Source of the DNA: Sphingomonas hengshuiensis
Lineage (GTDB): Bacteria; Pseudomonadota; Alphaproteobacteria; Sphingomonadales; Sphingomonadaceae
Direction of reading: 5' to 3'
Length of the DNA stretch: 44,782 nt
NCBI GenBank assembly: GCA_003240755.1
Contig: QFNF01000023.1
Location: forward strand, 1-44,782
Below the pieces are notes generated by a model that ran no database searches, was not told where the DNA came from, and saw only the letters and a program-made list of their open reading frames with translations. A program made the position numbers and the translations under genes. This document shows positions 1 to 8,192 of the stretch, one piece after another. The stretch's first letter is position 1; every line of letters starts with the position of its first letter.

Positions 1-2085
1 GTCGAGCACCTGGAGCAGGATGTTGAAGACGTCGCCATGCGCCTTCTCCACCTCGTCGAACAGCACGACCTGATAGGGCCTGCGCCGCACCGCCTCGGTC
101 AGCACGCCGCCTTCCTCATAGCCGACATAGCCGGGAGGCGCGCCGATCAGCCGCGCGACCGCGTGCTTTTCCATGAACTCGCTCATGTCGATCCGCACCA
201 TCGCGTTCGGATCGTCGAACAGGAACTCGGCAAGGCTCTTGGTCAGCTCGGTCTTGCCGACGCCCGTGGGTCCGAGGAACAGGAAGCTGCCCAGCGGCCG
301 GTTCGGGTCCTGCAGGCCGGCGCGCGAGCGGCGCACGGCGGTGGCAACGGCGCGGACCGCCTCTGCCTGACCGATCACCCGCTTGCCGAGCACTTCCTCC
401 ATGTGGAGCAGCTTCTCCCGCTCGCCCTCCAGCATCCGGTCGACCGGGATGCCGGTCCAGCGGCTGACCACGGCGGCGATATCGTCCGCGGTCACTTCCT
501 CGCGCAGCATCGCGCCCGCCGACGCGCCCTGCGCCTCGGCCAACTGCTTTTCCAGCGTCGGTATGGTGCCATAGGTCAGCTCGGACATCTTCGCGAGGTC
601 GCCCGAGCGCTGCGCCTGTTCCAGCGCCATGCGCGCGGCGTCGATCTGCTCCTTGAGCTTCGCTTCGGACGCGATCTTGTCGCGCTCGGCCTGCCAGCGG
701 GTGGTCAGTTCGGCCAGCGCCTGCTCGGCATTGGCCAGGTCCTCCTCGAGCGTGTCGAGCCGGTCGATGCTCGCCGCGTCGCTCTCGCGGCGCAGCGCCT
801 CGCGCTCGATCTTCATGCGCAGGATGCGGCGGTCGAGGCTCTCGATCTCCTCGGGCTTGCTTTCCACCTCCATGCGGATGCGGCTGGCGGCCTCGTCCAT
901 CAGGTCGATCGCCTTGTCGGGCAGGAAACGGTCGGTGATATAGCGGTTCGACAGCGTCGCCGCCGACACCAGAGCGCCGTCGGTGATCCGCACGCCATGG
1001 TGCAGTTCGTACTTTTCCTTGAGGCCGCGCAGGATGCTGATCGTATCCTCGACGGTCGGTTCGCCGACGAACACCGGCTGGAACCGCCGCTGGAGCGCGG
1101 GGTCCTTTTCGACATGCTTGCGATATTCGTCGAGCGTCGTCGCGCCGATGCAGTGCAGTTCGCCGCGCGCCAGTGCCGGTTTCAGCAGGTTGCCGGCGTC
1201 CATCGCCCCTTCGGACTTGCCCGCGCCGATCAGCGTGTGCATCTCGTCGATGAACAGGATGATCTGCCCCTCGGCGCCCTTCACCTCGTCCAGAACGCCT
1301 TTCAGCCGCTCTTCGAACTCGCCGCGATATTTGGCACCGGCGATCAGCGACCCCATGTCGAGCGACATCAGCGCGCGGTCTTTCAACCCCTCGGGCACGT
1401 CGCCATTGGCGATGCGCAGCGCCAAGCCTTCCGCGATCGCGGTCTTGCCGACGCCGGGTTCGCCGATCAGCACCGGATTGTTCTTGGTCCGCCGCGCGAG
1501 GATCTGGATGGTACGGCGGATTTCCTCGTCGCGGCCGATGACCGGATCGAGCTTGCCGTCGCGCGCGGCGGCGGTCAGGTCGCGGGCGAACTTCTTGAGC
1601 GCGTCATAGCGATCCTCGGCCCCCGCCGTGTCGGCGGTGCGGCCCCCGCGCAGCTTGTCGATCGCCGCGTTCAGCCCCTGCGGCGTCACGCCCGCCGTGG
1701 CCAGCGCCTTGCCCGCCGCGCCCGGCGCCATGGTCAGTGCCAGCAGCATCCGCTCGACCGTGACGAAGCTGTCGCCGGCCTTCGTCGCGATCTGTTCCGC
1801 CTGGTCGAGCAGCCGCACGGTATCGTTGTCCAGCCCCGGCGAGGATTGCGCGCCCGACCCCGACACCGCCGGCACCCTGGCCAGCGCGGCATCGGTTTCG
1901 GCATTGGCCCGGCGCGCATCGCCCCCGGCGGCGGCGATCAGGCCCGACGCCATGCCCTGATCGTCGTCCAGCAGGGCCTTGAGGATATGTTCGGGGCTGA
2001 TCCGCTGATGATTGTTGCGGATCGCCACCGTCTGCGCGGCCTGCAGGAAACCCTTCGCGCGGTCGGTGAATTTTTCGAGGTTCAT
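1..2085 (-). CDS. clpB: ATP-dependent chaperone ClpB (C-terminus cut by window edge)
   Basis: ClpB is the cytoplasmic Hsp100 disaggregase that threads aggregated proteins through a hexameric ring and works with DnaK. The window holds 695 residues; about 165 of a normal ~860 are missing beyond the left edge. Seen in order: N domain (1-150), first AAA domain with Walker A GEPGVGKT at 208-215 and [13 protein letters not shown] further on, the coiled-coil middle domain (roughly 400-525) that separates ClpB from ClpA, and a second AAA domain with GPTGVGKT near 605 and the pore motif GYVGYEEGG. The ATG at 2085 is chosen because the protein then begins [15 protein letters not shown], as the family does, and GGGGAG lies just upstream. 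A candidate heat-shock promoter precedes it. The identification is not in doubt. Confidence 0.98.
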   Translation of the reverse strand, partial: MNLEKFTDRAKGFLQAAQTVAIRNNHQRISPEHILKALLDDDQGMASGLIAAAGGDARRANAETDAALARVPAVSGSGAQSSPGLDNDTVRLLDQAEQIATKAGDSFVTVERMLLALTMAPGAAGKALATAGVTPQGLNAAIDKLRGGRTADTAGAEDRYDALKKFARDLTAAARDGKLDPVIGRDEEIRRTIQILARRTKNNPVLIGEPGVGKTAIAEGLALRIANGDVPEGLKDRALMSLDMGSLIAGAKYRGEFEERLKGVLDEVKGAEGQIILFIDEMHTLIGAGKSEGAMDAGNLLKPALARGELHCIGATTLDEYRKHVEKDPALQRRFQPVFVGEPTVEDTISILRGLKEKYELHHGVRITDGALVSAATLSNRYITDRFLPDKAIDLMDEAASRIRMEVESKPEEIESLDRRILRMKIEREALRRESDAASIDRLDTLEEDLANAEQALAELTTRWQAERDKIASEAKLKEQIDAARMALEQAQRSGDLAKMSELTYGTIPTLEKQLAEAQGASAGAMLREEVTADDIAAVVSRWTGIPVDRMLEGEREKLLHMEEVLGKRVIGQAEAVRAVATAVRRSRAGLQDPNRPLGSFLFLGPTGVGKTELTKSLAEFLFDDPNAMVRIDMSEFMEKHAVARLIGAPPGYVGYEEGGVLTEAVRRRPYQVVLFDEVEKAHGDVFNILLQVLD

Positions 2086-2113
2086 GGGATACTCCCCTGT
2101 GATGTTGCCGGCG

Positions 2114-2141
2114 ATATGGTGTGGTAAATGGGCAACACAAG
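2114..2141 (-). promoter_or_regulatory. Candidate RpoH (sigma-32) promoter of clpB
   Basis: Read on the minus strand, CTTGTGT (2141-2135) is followed after 13 bases by CACCATAT (2121-2114), about 30 bases upstream of the clpB start. The known heat-shock consensus is CTTGAAA, 11-16 bases, then CCCCATNT, so the -10 element fits closely and the -35 element keeps CTTG. ClpB is a standard RpoH target. This is a match by eye, not a scored one. Confidence 0.5.
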
Positions 2142-2165
2142 AGGGCGGCGCCGTCGATCGCCGCG

Positions 2166-2648
2166 CTATTCCTCCGGCGGCGGGAGCGGCACCATCCATT
2201 CGGCGAACAGCACCGGCAGGCTGGCGACGATACCGGTCGCGGCGATGCCCAGCGCCGCCCAGTGCCGGGTCTGGCGCGGCATCGGCCAGCCGAAGCGGTC
2301 GGCGAGGGTCAGCCAGACGAACAGCGCGGCGATGCCGAGCATGGTGACGACATGCGCCCGCACATGCGCCTCGGCCAAGGCGGCGCGCTCGAACTCGTCG
2401 AGCGGCAGTTTCCGCGTGGTCCGGCCAAAGGGCGACATCGCTACCGCCATGATCGACGGGAAGATGGCGGGCGTCACCTCGGGAAGCCAGCGGCCGGGAT
2501 CGCCCGGCGTCCGCAGTTCGATCACCGGCAGCGCGGCGGCCAGTATCGTTGCGGCGAGCAACAGCCACCGCGTCCGGCGCGACCGGCCGGGGATCGTCGC
2601 GGCATGCGGGTCATACCCGTCCGCGGCCGGGGTCGCGTATTTCGTCAT
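2166..2648 (-). CDS. Putative inner-membrane protein of a regulator/membrane-protein pair
   Basis: A 160-residue protein of unknown function. Hydrophobic segments lie at about 28-43, 101-118 and 130-150, with a soluble loop rich in charged residues between the first two, so it is probably a three-helix inner-membrane protein. It overlaps the preceding Xre-type regulator gene by ATGA (2645-2648), which implies translational coupling and a shared job. Small Xre regulators coupled to short membrane proteins are common in sphingomonads; I do not know the function of this one. The ATG start is fixed by the overlap. Confidence 0.8.
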   Translation of the reverse strand: MTKYATPAADGYDPHAATIPGRSRRTRWLLLAATILAAALPVIELRTPGDPGRWLPEVTPAIFPSIMAVAMSPFGRTTRKLPLDEFERAALAEAHVRAHVVTMLGIAALFVWLTLADRFGWPMPRQTRHWAALGIAATGIVASLPVLFAEWMVPLPPPEE

Positions 2649-2950
2649 GTGCCGGCTCCTTCGCGACGCAGGGCGTCGGCCATCGGTGGGAAGGGGGTAA
2701 GCGAAAAGATCAGTTCGACCGGCACCGCGAACCGTTCGGCGATGCGCAGCGCCAGGTCGAGGCTCGGCTTGTAATCCCCGCGTTCGAGATAGCCGATCGT
2801 CTGCGGATTGACCCCGACCGCCTCCGCCAGGTCGCGACGCGACAGGCCATGGTCCGCGCGGAACAGGGCGATCCGGTTATACAGGACGTTCGGCGTGCAT
2901 AAGCATCGATTTGTTGTGTAAACACAATGGAACCGACCGGCAATATGCAT
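2645..2950 (-). CDS. Small Xre-family helix-turn-helix regulator
   Basis: A compact DNA-binding protein of the YozG/Xre type. The core NRIALFRADHGLSRRDLAEA, then VGVNPQTIGYLERGDYKPSL, is the classic five-helix HTH, followed by LALRIAERFAVPVELIFS as in short family members. The coordinate given uses the nearest in-frame ATG (2950, 101 residues). The first 22 residues are unlike the family, contain several cysteines and are coded across a palindromic operator. The family normally begins right at the residues after 2884, where CTG is the only near-start codon, so a 79-residue product from CTG is a real alternative. It is coupled by ATGA overlap to the membrane protein downstream and probably represses its own operon. 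Confidence 0.8.
   Translation of the reverse strand: MHIAGRFHCVYTTNRCLCTPNVLYNRIALFRADHGLSRRDLAEAVGVNPQTIGYLERGDYKPSLDLALRIAERFAVPVELIFSLTPFPPMADALRREGAGT
2914..2927. promoter_or_regulatory. Palindromic operator, probably for the adjacent Xre regulator
   Basis: TTGTGT-AA-ACACAA is a perfect 6-bp inverted repeat lying between the conserved part of the Xre gene (minus) and the metallohydrolase gene (plus, ATG at 3006). Position and symmetry fit an autoregulatory operator that could also affect the divergent gene. A weak minus-strand TTTACA overlaps it. Confidence 0.45.
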
Positions 2951-3005
2951 GCGGGTTCGAGGGGCATCGGGTGCAGCGTTTCGCGGCGTGCGGCGTTCAA
3001 CCGCG

Positions 3006-4199
3006 ATGGGACGAGCGTTTCGGTTCATCGGCTGGGTTTTGATATGGATCGTCGCGGCGCTGTGCCTCGCCGCCGTCATCGTCCCGCGCTTCCTCGACCG
3101 CATCTATTATCGCGGGGTCGCCGGCGACCATTTCGATGGCGCGCGCTTCTTCAATCCGGGGGGCGACGACACCGGCGCCGCGCCCGGCGGCAGCCGCGGC
3201 GGCTTCCTCTGGCGACAGGCGACCGGCAGCGACGGGCGGCCGGACTGGCCAGCCCAGGTGCCGGTCACGCCCGCCATGCCCGCCGAACTGCTCCCCGCCG
3301 CGACCCTTCGGCCACGCGATCCGGCGCGGACGCCGATGCGAGTCACCTGGGTCGGCCATGCCAGCGTGCTGGTGCAGGTGCCCGGCCTCAACATCCTGAC
3401 CGATCCGGTATGGAGCGATCGCGCCGGCCCCTTCGGCTTTGGTCCGAAGCGGGTGGCGGCACCCGGCATCGCGCTTGCCGACCTGCCGAGGATCGACCTG
3501 ATCCTCATCAGCCACAATCATTACGACCATCTCGACCTGGCGACGCTCAAGAAGCTTTACGACCGCGACCGACCGGCGATCGTCACCAGCCTCGGCAACG
3601 ACGCGATCCTGCGCAGCGCCGGCATGACCGCCACCGCGCTCGACTGGCGACAGGCGGAACGGGTCGGCGGCGCGACCGTCCATGTCGTGCGCAACCATCA
3701 CTGGTCGAGCCGCTGGTTCGTCGATCGCAACCGCGCGCTGTGGTCGGCGTTCGTCGTCGAACTGCCCGGCGGCAACCTGTTCTTCGCGGGCGATACCGGC
3801 ATGGGCGACGGCAACTGGGTGCGCGAGGCGGCGGCGCTCGGTCCGATCCGCCTCGCGCTCATCCCGATCGGCGCCTTCCGCTTTCAGCCGGGGCAGATGG
3901 CCAGCGGCGCGCATATCGGCCCGGTCGATGCGCTGGACGTGTTTCGGCGGCTGGGCGCCTCGTGGGGGATGGCGATCCACTGGGGCACGTTCCGGCTGTC
4001 CTACGAAGGCTGGGCCACGCCGCCCAGATTGCTGAGCGCCGCGAAACGCTGTGCGGGGCAGGGGACACGCCGCTTCGGCGCGGTCCCGATCGGTCGCCCG
4101 GTCGACATCGCACCGATGACCGCGCCCCCGCCACCGACCTTCGATCGCGCCGCCATCCTGCGCTGCCTTGCAACGGGGGAGGGCGACGCCTTGCGCTGA
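3006..4199 (+). CDS. Membrane-anchored metallo-beta-lactamase-fold hydrolase (UlaG/NAPE-PLD-like)
   Basis: A 397-residue metal-dependent hydrolase. An N-terminal signal anchor (about residues 5-26, FRFIGWVLIWIVAALCLAAV) should place the enzyme on the periplasmic side or tether it to the membrane. The catalytic region starts at VTWVGHASVLVQ; SHNHYDHLD supplies the zinc-binding HxHxDH, later NHHWSS, FFAGDTGMGD and IHWGTF add further ligands. This set matches the broad family that includes N-acyl-phosphatidylethanolamine phospholipase D and UlaG, so a phospholipid or lactone substrate is possible, but the sequence does not decide it. An upstream in-frame start at 2949 would add 19 non-hydrophobic residues ahead of the anchor and is less likely. 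Confidence 0.88.
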   Translation: MGRAFRFIGWVLIWIVAALCLAAVIVPRFLDRIYYRGVAGDHFDGARFFNPGGDDTGAAPGGSRGGFLWRQATGSDGRPDWPAQVPVTPAMPAELLPAATLRPRDPARTPMRVTWVGHASVLVQVPGLNILTDPVWSDRAGPFGFGPKRVAAPGIALADLPRIDLILISHNHYDHLDLATLKKLYDRDRPAIVTSLGNDAILRSAGMTATALDWRQAERVGGATVHVVRNHHWSSRWFVDRNRALWSAFVVELPGGNLFFAGDTGMGDGNWVREAAALGPIRLALIPIGAFRFQPGQMASGAHIGPVDALDVFRRLGASWGMAIHWGTFRLSYEGWATPPRLLSAAKRCAGQGTRRFGAVPIGRPVDIAPMTAPPPPTFDRAAILRCLATGEGDALR

Positions 4200-4266
4200 C
4201 CACCGGCCCCGGCCTAATGGTAACGACAGATACGATCCGGCAGCGACCGGACCATTGGAGAGAGAC

Positions 4267-5427
4267 ATGCTCGATTTCGCGCTCGGCGAGATGGCCGATG
4301 CCATCCGCGAGACCACGCGGCGCTTCGCCGCCGACCGCATCGCGCCGATCGCCGCCGCCATCGATGCCGAGGATCGCTTTCCGGTAGAGCTGTGGCCCGG
4401 GATGGGCGCGCTCGGCCTGCACGGCATCACCGTGAAGGAGGACGATGGCGGCCTCGGCCTCGGCTATCTCGAACATGTCGTCGCGTGCGAGGAAGTGGCG
4501 CGGGCGTCGGCCTCGGTCGGCCTGTCCTATGGCGCGCACTCCAATCTGTGCGTCAACCAGATCGCGCGCTGGGGCAATGCCGAGCAGAAGGCGAAATACC
4601 TGCCCCCGCTCATCAGCGGCGACCATGTCGGATCGCTCGCCATGTCGGAGGCGGGGGCCGGGTCCGACGTCGTGTCGATGAAGCTGCGCGCCGACAGGGT
4701 GGCGGGCGGCTGGCGCCTGAACGGGACCAAGTTCTGGATCACCAACGCGCCCTATGCCGCGACGCTGGTCGTCTATGCCAAGACCCGGCCCGATGCCGGG
4801 TCGAAGGGCATCACCGCCTTCCTGATCGAACGGGATTTCGCGGGGTTCTCGATCGGGCAGAAGATCGACAAGATGGGCATGCGCGGATCGCCGACCGCCG
4901 AACTGGTGTTCGACGACTGTTTCGTGGCCGAAGAGAACGTGATGGGGCCGCTGGACGGTGGCGTCGGCGTGCTGATGTCGGGCCTCGATTACGAACGCGT
5001 CGTGCTGTCGGGCATCCAGCTCGGTATCATGCAGGCCTGCCTCGACACCGTGCTGCCCTTCGTCGCCGAGCGCCGCCAGTTCGGCAAGCCGATCGGGTCG
5101 TTCCAGTTGATGCAGGGCAAGATCGCCGACATGTCGGTCGCGCTCAATTCCGCCCGCGCCTATGTCTATGCCGTGGCGAAGGCATGCGATGCCGGGCGCA
5201 CCACCCGCCACGATGCGGCGGGCGCGATCCTGCTGGCGTCGGAAAACGCGGTGAAGGTCGCGGGTGAGGCGATCCAGGCGCTGGGCGGCGCGGGCTATAC
5301 GACGGACTGGCCGGTCGAACGCTATTTCCGCGACGCGAAGCTGCTCGACATCGGTGCCGGGACCAACGAAGTTCGCCGGATGCTGATCGGTCGCGAACTG
5401 CTGGGCGAGGGGACCCGCGCGCAATGA
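4267..5427 (+). CDS. liuA: Isovaleryl-CoA dehydrogenase
   Basis: An FAD enzyme of the acyl-CoA dehydrogenase family that oxidises isovaleryl-CoA to 3-methylcrotonyl-CoA in leucine breakdown and passes electrons to ETF. It has 386 residues, the usual length. Seen: the substrate/FAD motif [24 protein letters not shown], the [10 protein letters not shown] segment whose Glu243 sits where isovaleryl-CoA dehydrogenases carry the catalytic base, and the C-terminal [22 protein letters not shown] signature. ATG at 4267 follows GGAGAGAG and opens the protein at [14 protein letters not shown] as in relatives. It is the first gene of the carboxylase operon, and its last bases form an ATGA overlap with the next gene. 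The context settles isovaleryl over other short-chain substrates. Confidence 0.95.
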   Translation: MLDFALGEMADAIRETTRRFAADRIAPIAAAIDAEDRFPVELWPGMGALGLHGITVKEDDGGLGLGYLEHVVACEEVARASASVGLSYGAHSNLCVNQIARWGNAEQKAKYLPPLISGDHVGSLAMSEAGAGSDVVSMKLRADRVAGGWRLNGTKFWITNAPYAATLVVYAKTRPDAGSKGITAFLIERDFAGFSIGQKIDKMGMRGSPTAELVFDDCFVAEENVMGPLDGGVGVLMSGLDYERVVLSGIQLGIMQACLDTVLPFVAERRQFGKPIGSFQLMQGKIADMSVALNSARAYVYAVAKACDAGRTTRHDAAGAILLASENAVKVAGEAIQALGGAGYTTDWPVERYFRDAKLLDIGAGTNEVRRMLIGRELLGEGTRAQ

Positions 5428-7019
5428 CGGTGCTGCCGACGCTGATCGACCGCGGATCGGACGCCTTCGCCGCCAATGCCGCGCACAATGCCGCGCTGGC
5501 CGACGACCTGCGCCGGCGGATCGCCGCCACCGCGCTGGGCGGGCCGGAGCGCAGCCGCGAACGCCACGTCGCGCGCGGCAAGCTGCTGCCGCGCGACCGC
5601 ATCCACCGCGTGCTCGACGCCGGGTCGCCGTTCCTCGAAATCGGGGCGCTGGCGGCGGGCGGCATGTATGACGATCAGGCCCCGGCGGCGGGCGTGATCG
5701 CCGGCGTGGGCCAGGTCCATGGCCGGCAGGTGATGATCGTCGCCAACGACCCGACGGTAAAGGGCGGCGCCTATTTCCCGATGACGGTCAAGAAGCATCT
5801 GCGCGCGCAGGAGATCGCGACCGAAAACCATCTGCCGTGCATCTATCTGGTCGACAGCGGCGGCGCGAACCTGCCGCATCAGGCGGAGGTGTTTCCGGAC
5901 CGCGACCATTTCGGGCGCATCTTCTTCAACCAGGCGCAGATGTCGGCACGGGGCATCGCGCAGATCGCCTGCGTACTGGGCAGTTGTACCGCCGGGGGCG
6001 CCTATGTGCCCGCCATGTCCGACGAAACGGTGATCGTGCGCGGACAGGGGACGATCTTCCTCGCCGGCCCGCCGCTGGTGAAGGCCGCGACCGGCGAGGT
6101 CATCAGTGCCGAGGAACTGGGCGGGGCCGACACCCATGGCCGCAGATCGGGGGTGGTCGATCATGTCGCGGAGGACGACGAACAGGCGCTGCTGATCGTC
6201 CGCGACATCGTGGCGACGCTGCCCCCGCCGCGTCGCGCGGAAATGGCGCTGGCGGAACCCCGCGCGCCGCGCCACGACCCCGCCGATCTCGCCGGCATCA
6301 TCCCCAGCGACGTCCGCGCGCCCTATGACGTGCGCGAGGTCATCGGGCGGATCGTCGACGCGTCCGAATTCCATGAATTCAAGCCGCTCTACGGCACGAC
6401 CCTGGTCTGCGGCTTCGCGCGCATCTGGGGCATGCCGGTCGCGATCCTCGCGAACAACGGCGTGCTGTTCTCCGAAAGCGCGCAGAAGGGCGCCCATTTC
6501 ATCGAACTGGCCTGCCAGCGCCGCACGCCGCTGCTGTTCCTCCAGAATATCTCGGGCTTCATGGTCGGCGGCAAGTACGAGGCGGAGGGGATCGCCAAGC
6601 ACGGTGCGAAGCTGGTGACGGCGGTCGCGACGGCACAGGTGCCCAAGATCACCGTGCTGATCGGCGGCAGCTTCGGCGCGGGCAATTACGGCATGTGCGG
6701 CCGCGCCTATTCCCCGCGGTTCCTGTTCACCTGGCCGGGCAGCCGGATTTCGGTGATGGGCGGCGAACAGGCGGCGAGCGTGCTGGCGACCGTCCACCGC
6801 GATGCCGATGGCTGGACGCCCGAACAGGCCGAGGCATTCAAGGCCCCGGTCCGCGAACGCTACGAGGTGGAGGGCAGCCCCTATTACGCCACCGCGCGGC
6901 TGTGGGACGACGGCGTGATCCTGCCCGAACAGACCCGCGACGTGCTCGGCCTCGCACTGTCGGCGACGCTCAACGCGCCGATCGCCGATCGTGCGCAGTT
7001 CGGCATCTTCCGGATGTGA
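5424..7019 (+). CDS. liuB: 3-methylcrotonyl-CoA carboxylase, beta (carboxyltransferase) subunit
   Basis: Transfers the carboxyl group from biotin to 3-methylcrotonyl-CoA, giving 3-methylglutaconyl-CoA. The 531-residue length and two carboxyltransferase halves match MccB/LiuB. Seen: [18 protein letters not shown], the CoA-side [51 protein letters not shown], and in the second half [20 protein letters not shown] and [16 protein letters not shown], the oxyanion-hole region. The start overlaps the dehydrogenase stop by ATGA. It works with the biotin-carrying alpha subunit encoded at 8189; two other ORFs and a hairpin region lie between them. Confidence 0.95.
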   Translation: MTVLPTLIDRGSDAFAANAAHNAALADDLRRRIAATALGGPERSRERHVARGKLLPRDRIHRVLDAGSPFLEIGALAAGGMYDDQAPAAGVIAGVGQVHGRQVMIVANDPTVKGGAYFPMTVKKHLRAQEIATENHLPCIYLVDSGGANLPHQAEVFPDRDHFGRIFFNQAQMSARGIAQIACVLGSCTAGGAYVPAMSDETVIVRGQGTIFLAGPPLVKAATGEVISAEELGGADTHGRRSGVVDHVAEDDEQALLIVRDIVATLPPPRRAEMALAEPRAPRHDPADLAGIIPSDVRAPYDVREVIGRIVDASEFHEFKPLYGTTLVCGFARIWGMPVAILANNGVLFSESAQKGAHFIELACQRRTPLLFLQNISGFMVGGKYEAEGIAKHGAKLVTAVATAQVPKITVLIGGSFGAGNYGMCGRAYSPRFLFTWPGSRISVMGGEQAASVLATVHRDADGWTPEQAEAFKAPVRERYEVEGSPYYATARLWDDGVILPEQTRDVLGLALSATLNAPIADRAQFGIFRM

Positions 7020-7044
7020 TGGCGCTGTCCCAGCCCCCATTCCC

Positions 7045-7129
7045 GTATCCCCGCAAAGGCGGGGATCCAGGGCCGCAAACGGCGACACCGGCGGCTGGCA
7101 ACTCTGGCCCCCCGCCTGCGCGGGGGTAT
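7045..7129. repeat. REP-like paired inverted repeats inside the leucine operon
   Basis: Two GC-rich hairpins, 7045-7070 and 7104-7129, face each other in the 136-base gap between liuB and the next gene. Each contains a CCCCGC...GCGGGG stem and the arms are imperfect reverse complements (TATCCCCGCAAAGGCGGGGA versus ATACCCCCGCGCAGGCGGGG). They resemble the perfect pair at 27673-27770 and are probably an older copy of the same kind of element. Neither arm has a T-run, so a terminator is unlikely. Confidence 0.6.
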
Positions 7130-7155
7130 GGCGGTTGCCGTGCGGGGGCGACGGC

Positions 7156-8067
7156 ATGACCACCATCTCCGGCCTCCCGCCGATCCGCCCGCCCGGTCCG
7201 CAGGACCCTGCGCTCACCCCCGGCAAGCCGCAGACCCCGGCCACCCCCGCCGCCCCGGCGACCGCGCTCGGCATCGATACCGTCGCCTATGACGCGGTCG
7301 TGGCGATGGTCACGCGCGCCATCGCCGGCCTGCCGCCGGGCATGGCGCTGTCCAGCTTCATCGCCACCGTCGCCCGCGTGACGGCGGAGGTGGAGGCGCA
7401 ACTCGCCGCGCGTCCGCCGGTGGAGGGGCGGGGGGACGCCCCGACCGCCACCCCGGCACAGGGCACGGCCACCACCCCGCTTGCCGAAGCCGTCGCCCGG
7501 CGCCTTGCCGCCGCCTTCGCCGCCGACCCGGCCACCGCCCGCGCCGCCATCGCCGACCCGTCGCCACCGGCACCGGCCCATCCGGCCGAGGTCAGCGCCC
7601 GCGACCTCGCGCTCGCCGCCGCCGCCCTGATGGGCGCACGCGTCGATCCCGACCGCCCGACCCCGACCTCCAACGCCCACGCGACCGATCCCGATCGCGA
7701 CCCGACCCTCACGGAACAGCCCATGCGCGACCGCCTCTACCTGCTCGACCCGAGCTTCACCGATCCGGCCTACCCGGACCGGACCTTCCATTGCCGCGAC
7801 TGCATCACCCTCGACGGGCTGCTCGCCCGGTTCCCGGACAAGGCGACGATGCTGGAGGTCATCCGCATCCCCTATCCCCGCCCGCGCGCCGACGTGATCG
7901 CGGTGGCAGGCGAGGCGCACCAGAATCTGCCGCTGCTGGTCCTTGGCGCGAACGCCGATCCGGCGCTGGCTGACGGACGGCACGACGGAACTTATTTTGT
8001 CGGAGATTTCAAGGCGTTGCTCCACGCGCTCCACGTCCGTCACGGCTTTCCGGAGGCGCATCCATGA
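7156..8067 (+). CDS. DUF3088-domain protein with long Pro/Ala-rich N-terminal extension
   Basis: 303 residues. The last ~114 (from MRDRLYLLDPSF, codon at 7723) look like the DUF3088 family: a small, probably thioredoxin-like fold with FHCRDC (a CxxC), YPRPRADVI and LPLLVLG. The first ~189 residues are alanine- and proline-rich and have no family I recognise; PPIRPPGPQDP and later PSPPAPAHPAE look disordered, separated by two short helical stretches (about 39-85 and 156-170). The extension is real coding sequence by its codon pattern, with G/C at nearly every third position. The ATG at 7156 is chosen for this reason; a separate start at 7723 cannot be excluded. It sits between the two carboxylase subunit genes, where related operons usually carry the methylglutaconyl-CoA hydratase gene. 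Its function is unknown. Confidence 0.75.
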   Translation: MTTISGLPPIRPPGPQDPALTPGKPQTPATPAAPATALGIDTVAYDAVVAMVTRAIAGLPPGMALSSFIATVARVTAEVEAQLAARPPVEGRGDAPTATPAQGTATTPLAEAVARRLAAAFAADPATARAAIADPSPPAPAHPAEVSARDLALAAAALMGARVDPDRPTPTSNAHATDPDRDPTLTEQPMRDRLYLLDPSFTDPAYPDRTFHCRDCITLDGLLARFPDKATMLEVIRIPYPRPRADVIAVAGEAHQNLPLLVLGANADPALADGRHDGTYFVGDFKALLHALHVRHGFPEAHP

Positions 8068-8192
8068 CCCTTTCCTACAGCCCGCCGTCCATGCCAGACC
8101 ATGATGTGGGCCACCCGCCCGCACCCCGGAACCATGCGCGTCACGAACTGCGCACGAGTGTGAACTTAGTGAACTTTGGAGCGGCGCGATGA
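8064..8192 (+). CDS. 42-codon ORF coupled to both neighbours
   Basis: A short open frame, too small for most gene finders, that starts inside the DUF3088 stop (ATGA, 8064-8067) and ends inside the carboxylase alpha start (ATGA, 8189-8192). It fills the gap exactly. The product begins MTLSYSPPSMPDHDVGHPPA and ends in SVNLVNFGAAR; no domain is recognisable. The tail is coded by a tandem GTGAACTT repeat (8160-8167, 8169-8176). It may be a real peptide, or a ribosome conveyor that keeps translation going from one gene to the next. The double overlap is the only support. Confidence 0.4.
   Translation: MTLSYSPPSMPDHDVGHPPAPRNHARHELRTSVNLVNFGAAR

Noticed and set aside
37..2127. 696-codon open frame on the plus strand across clpB
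   Set aside because: It is antisense to an unmistakable clpB. High GC and third-position bias create long antisense frames; its composition (Arg, His, Ala, Asp rich) has no domain.
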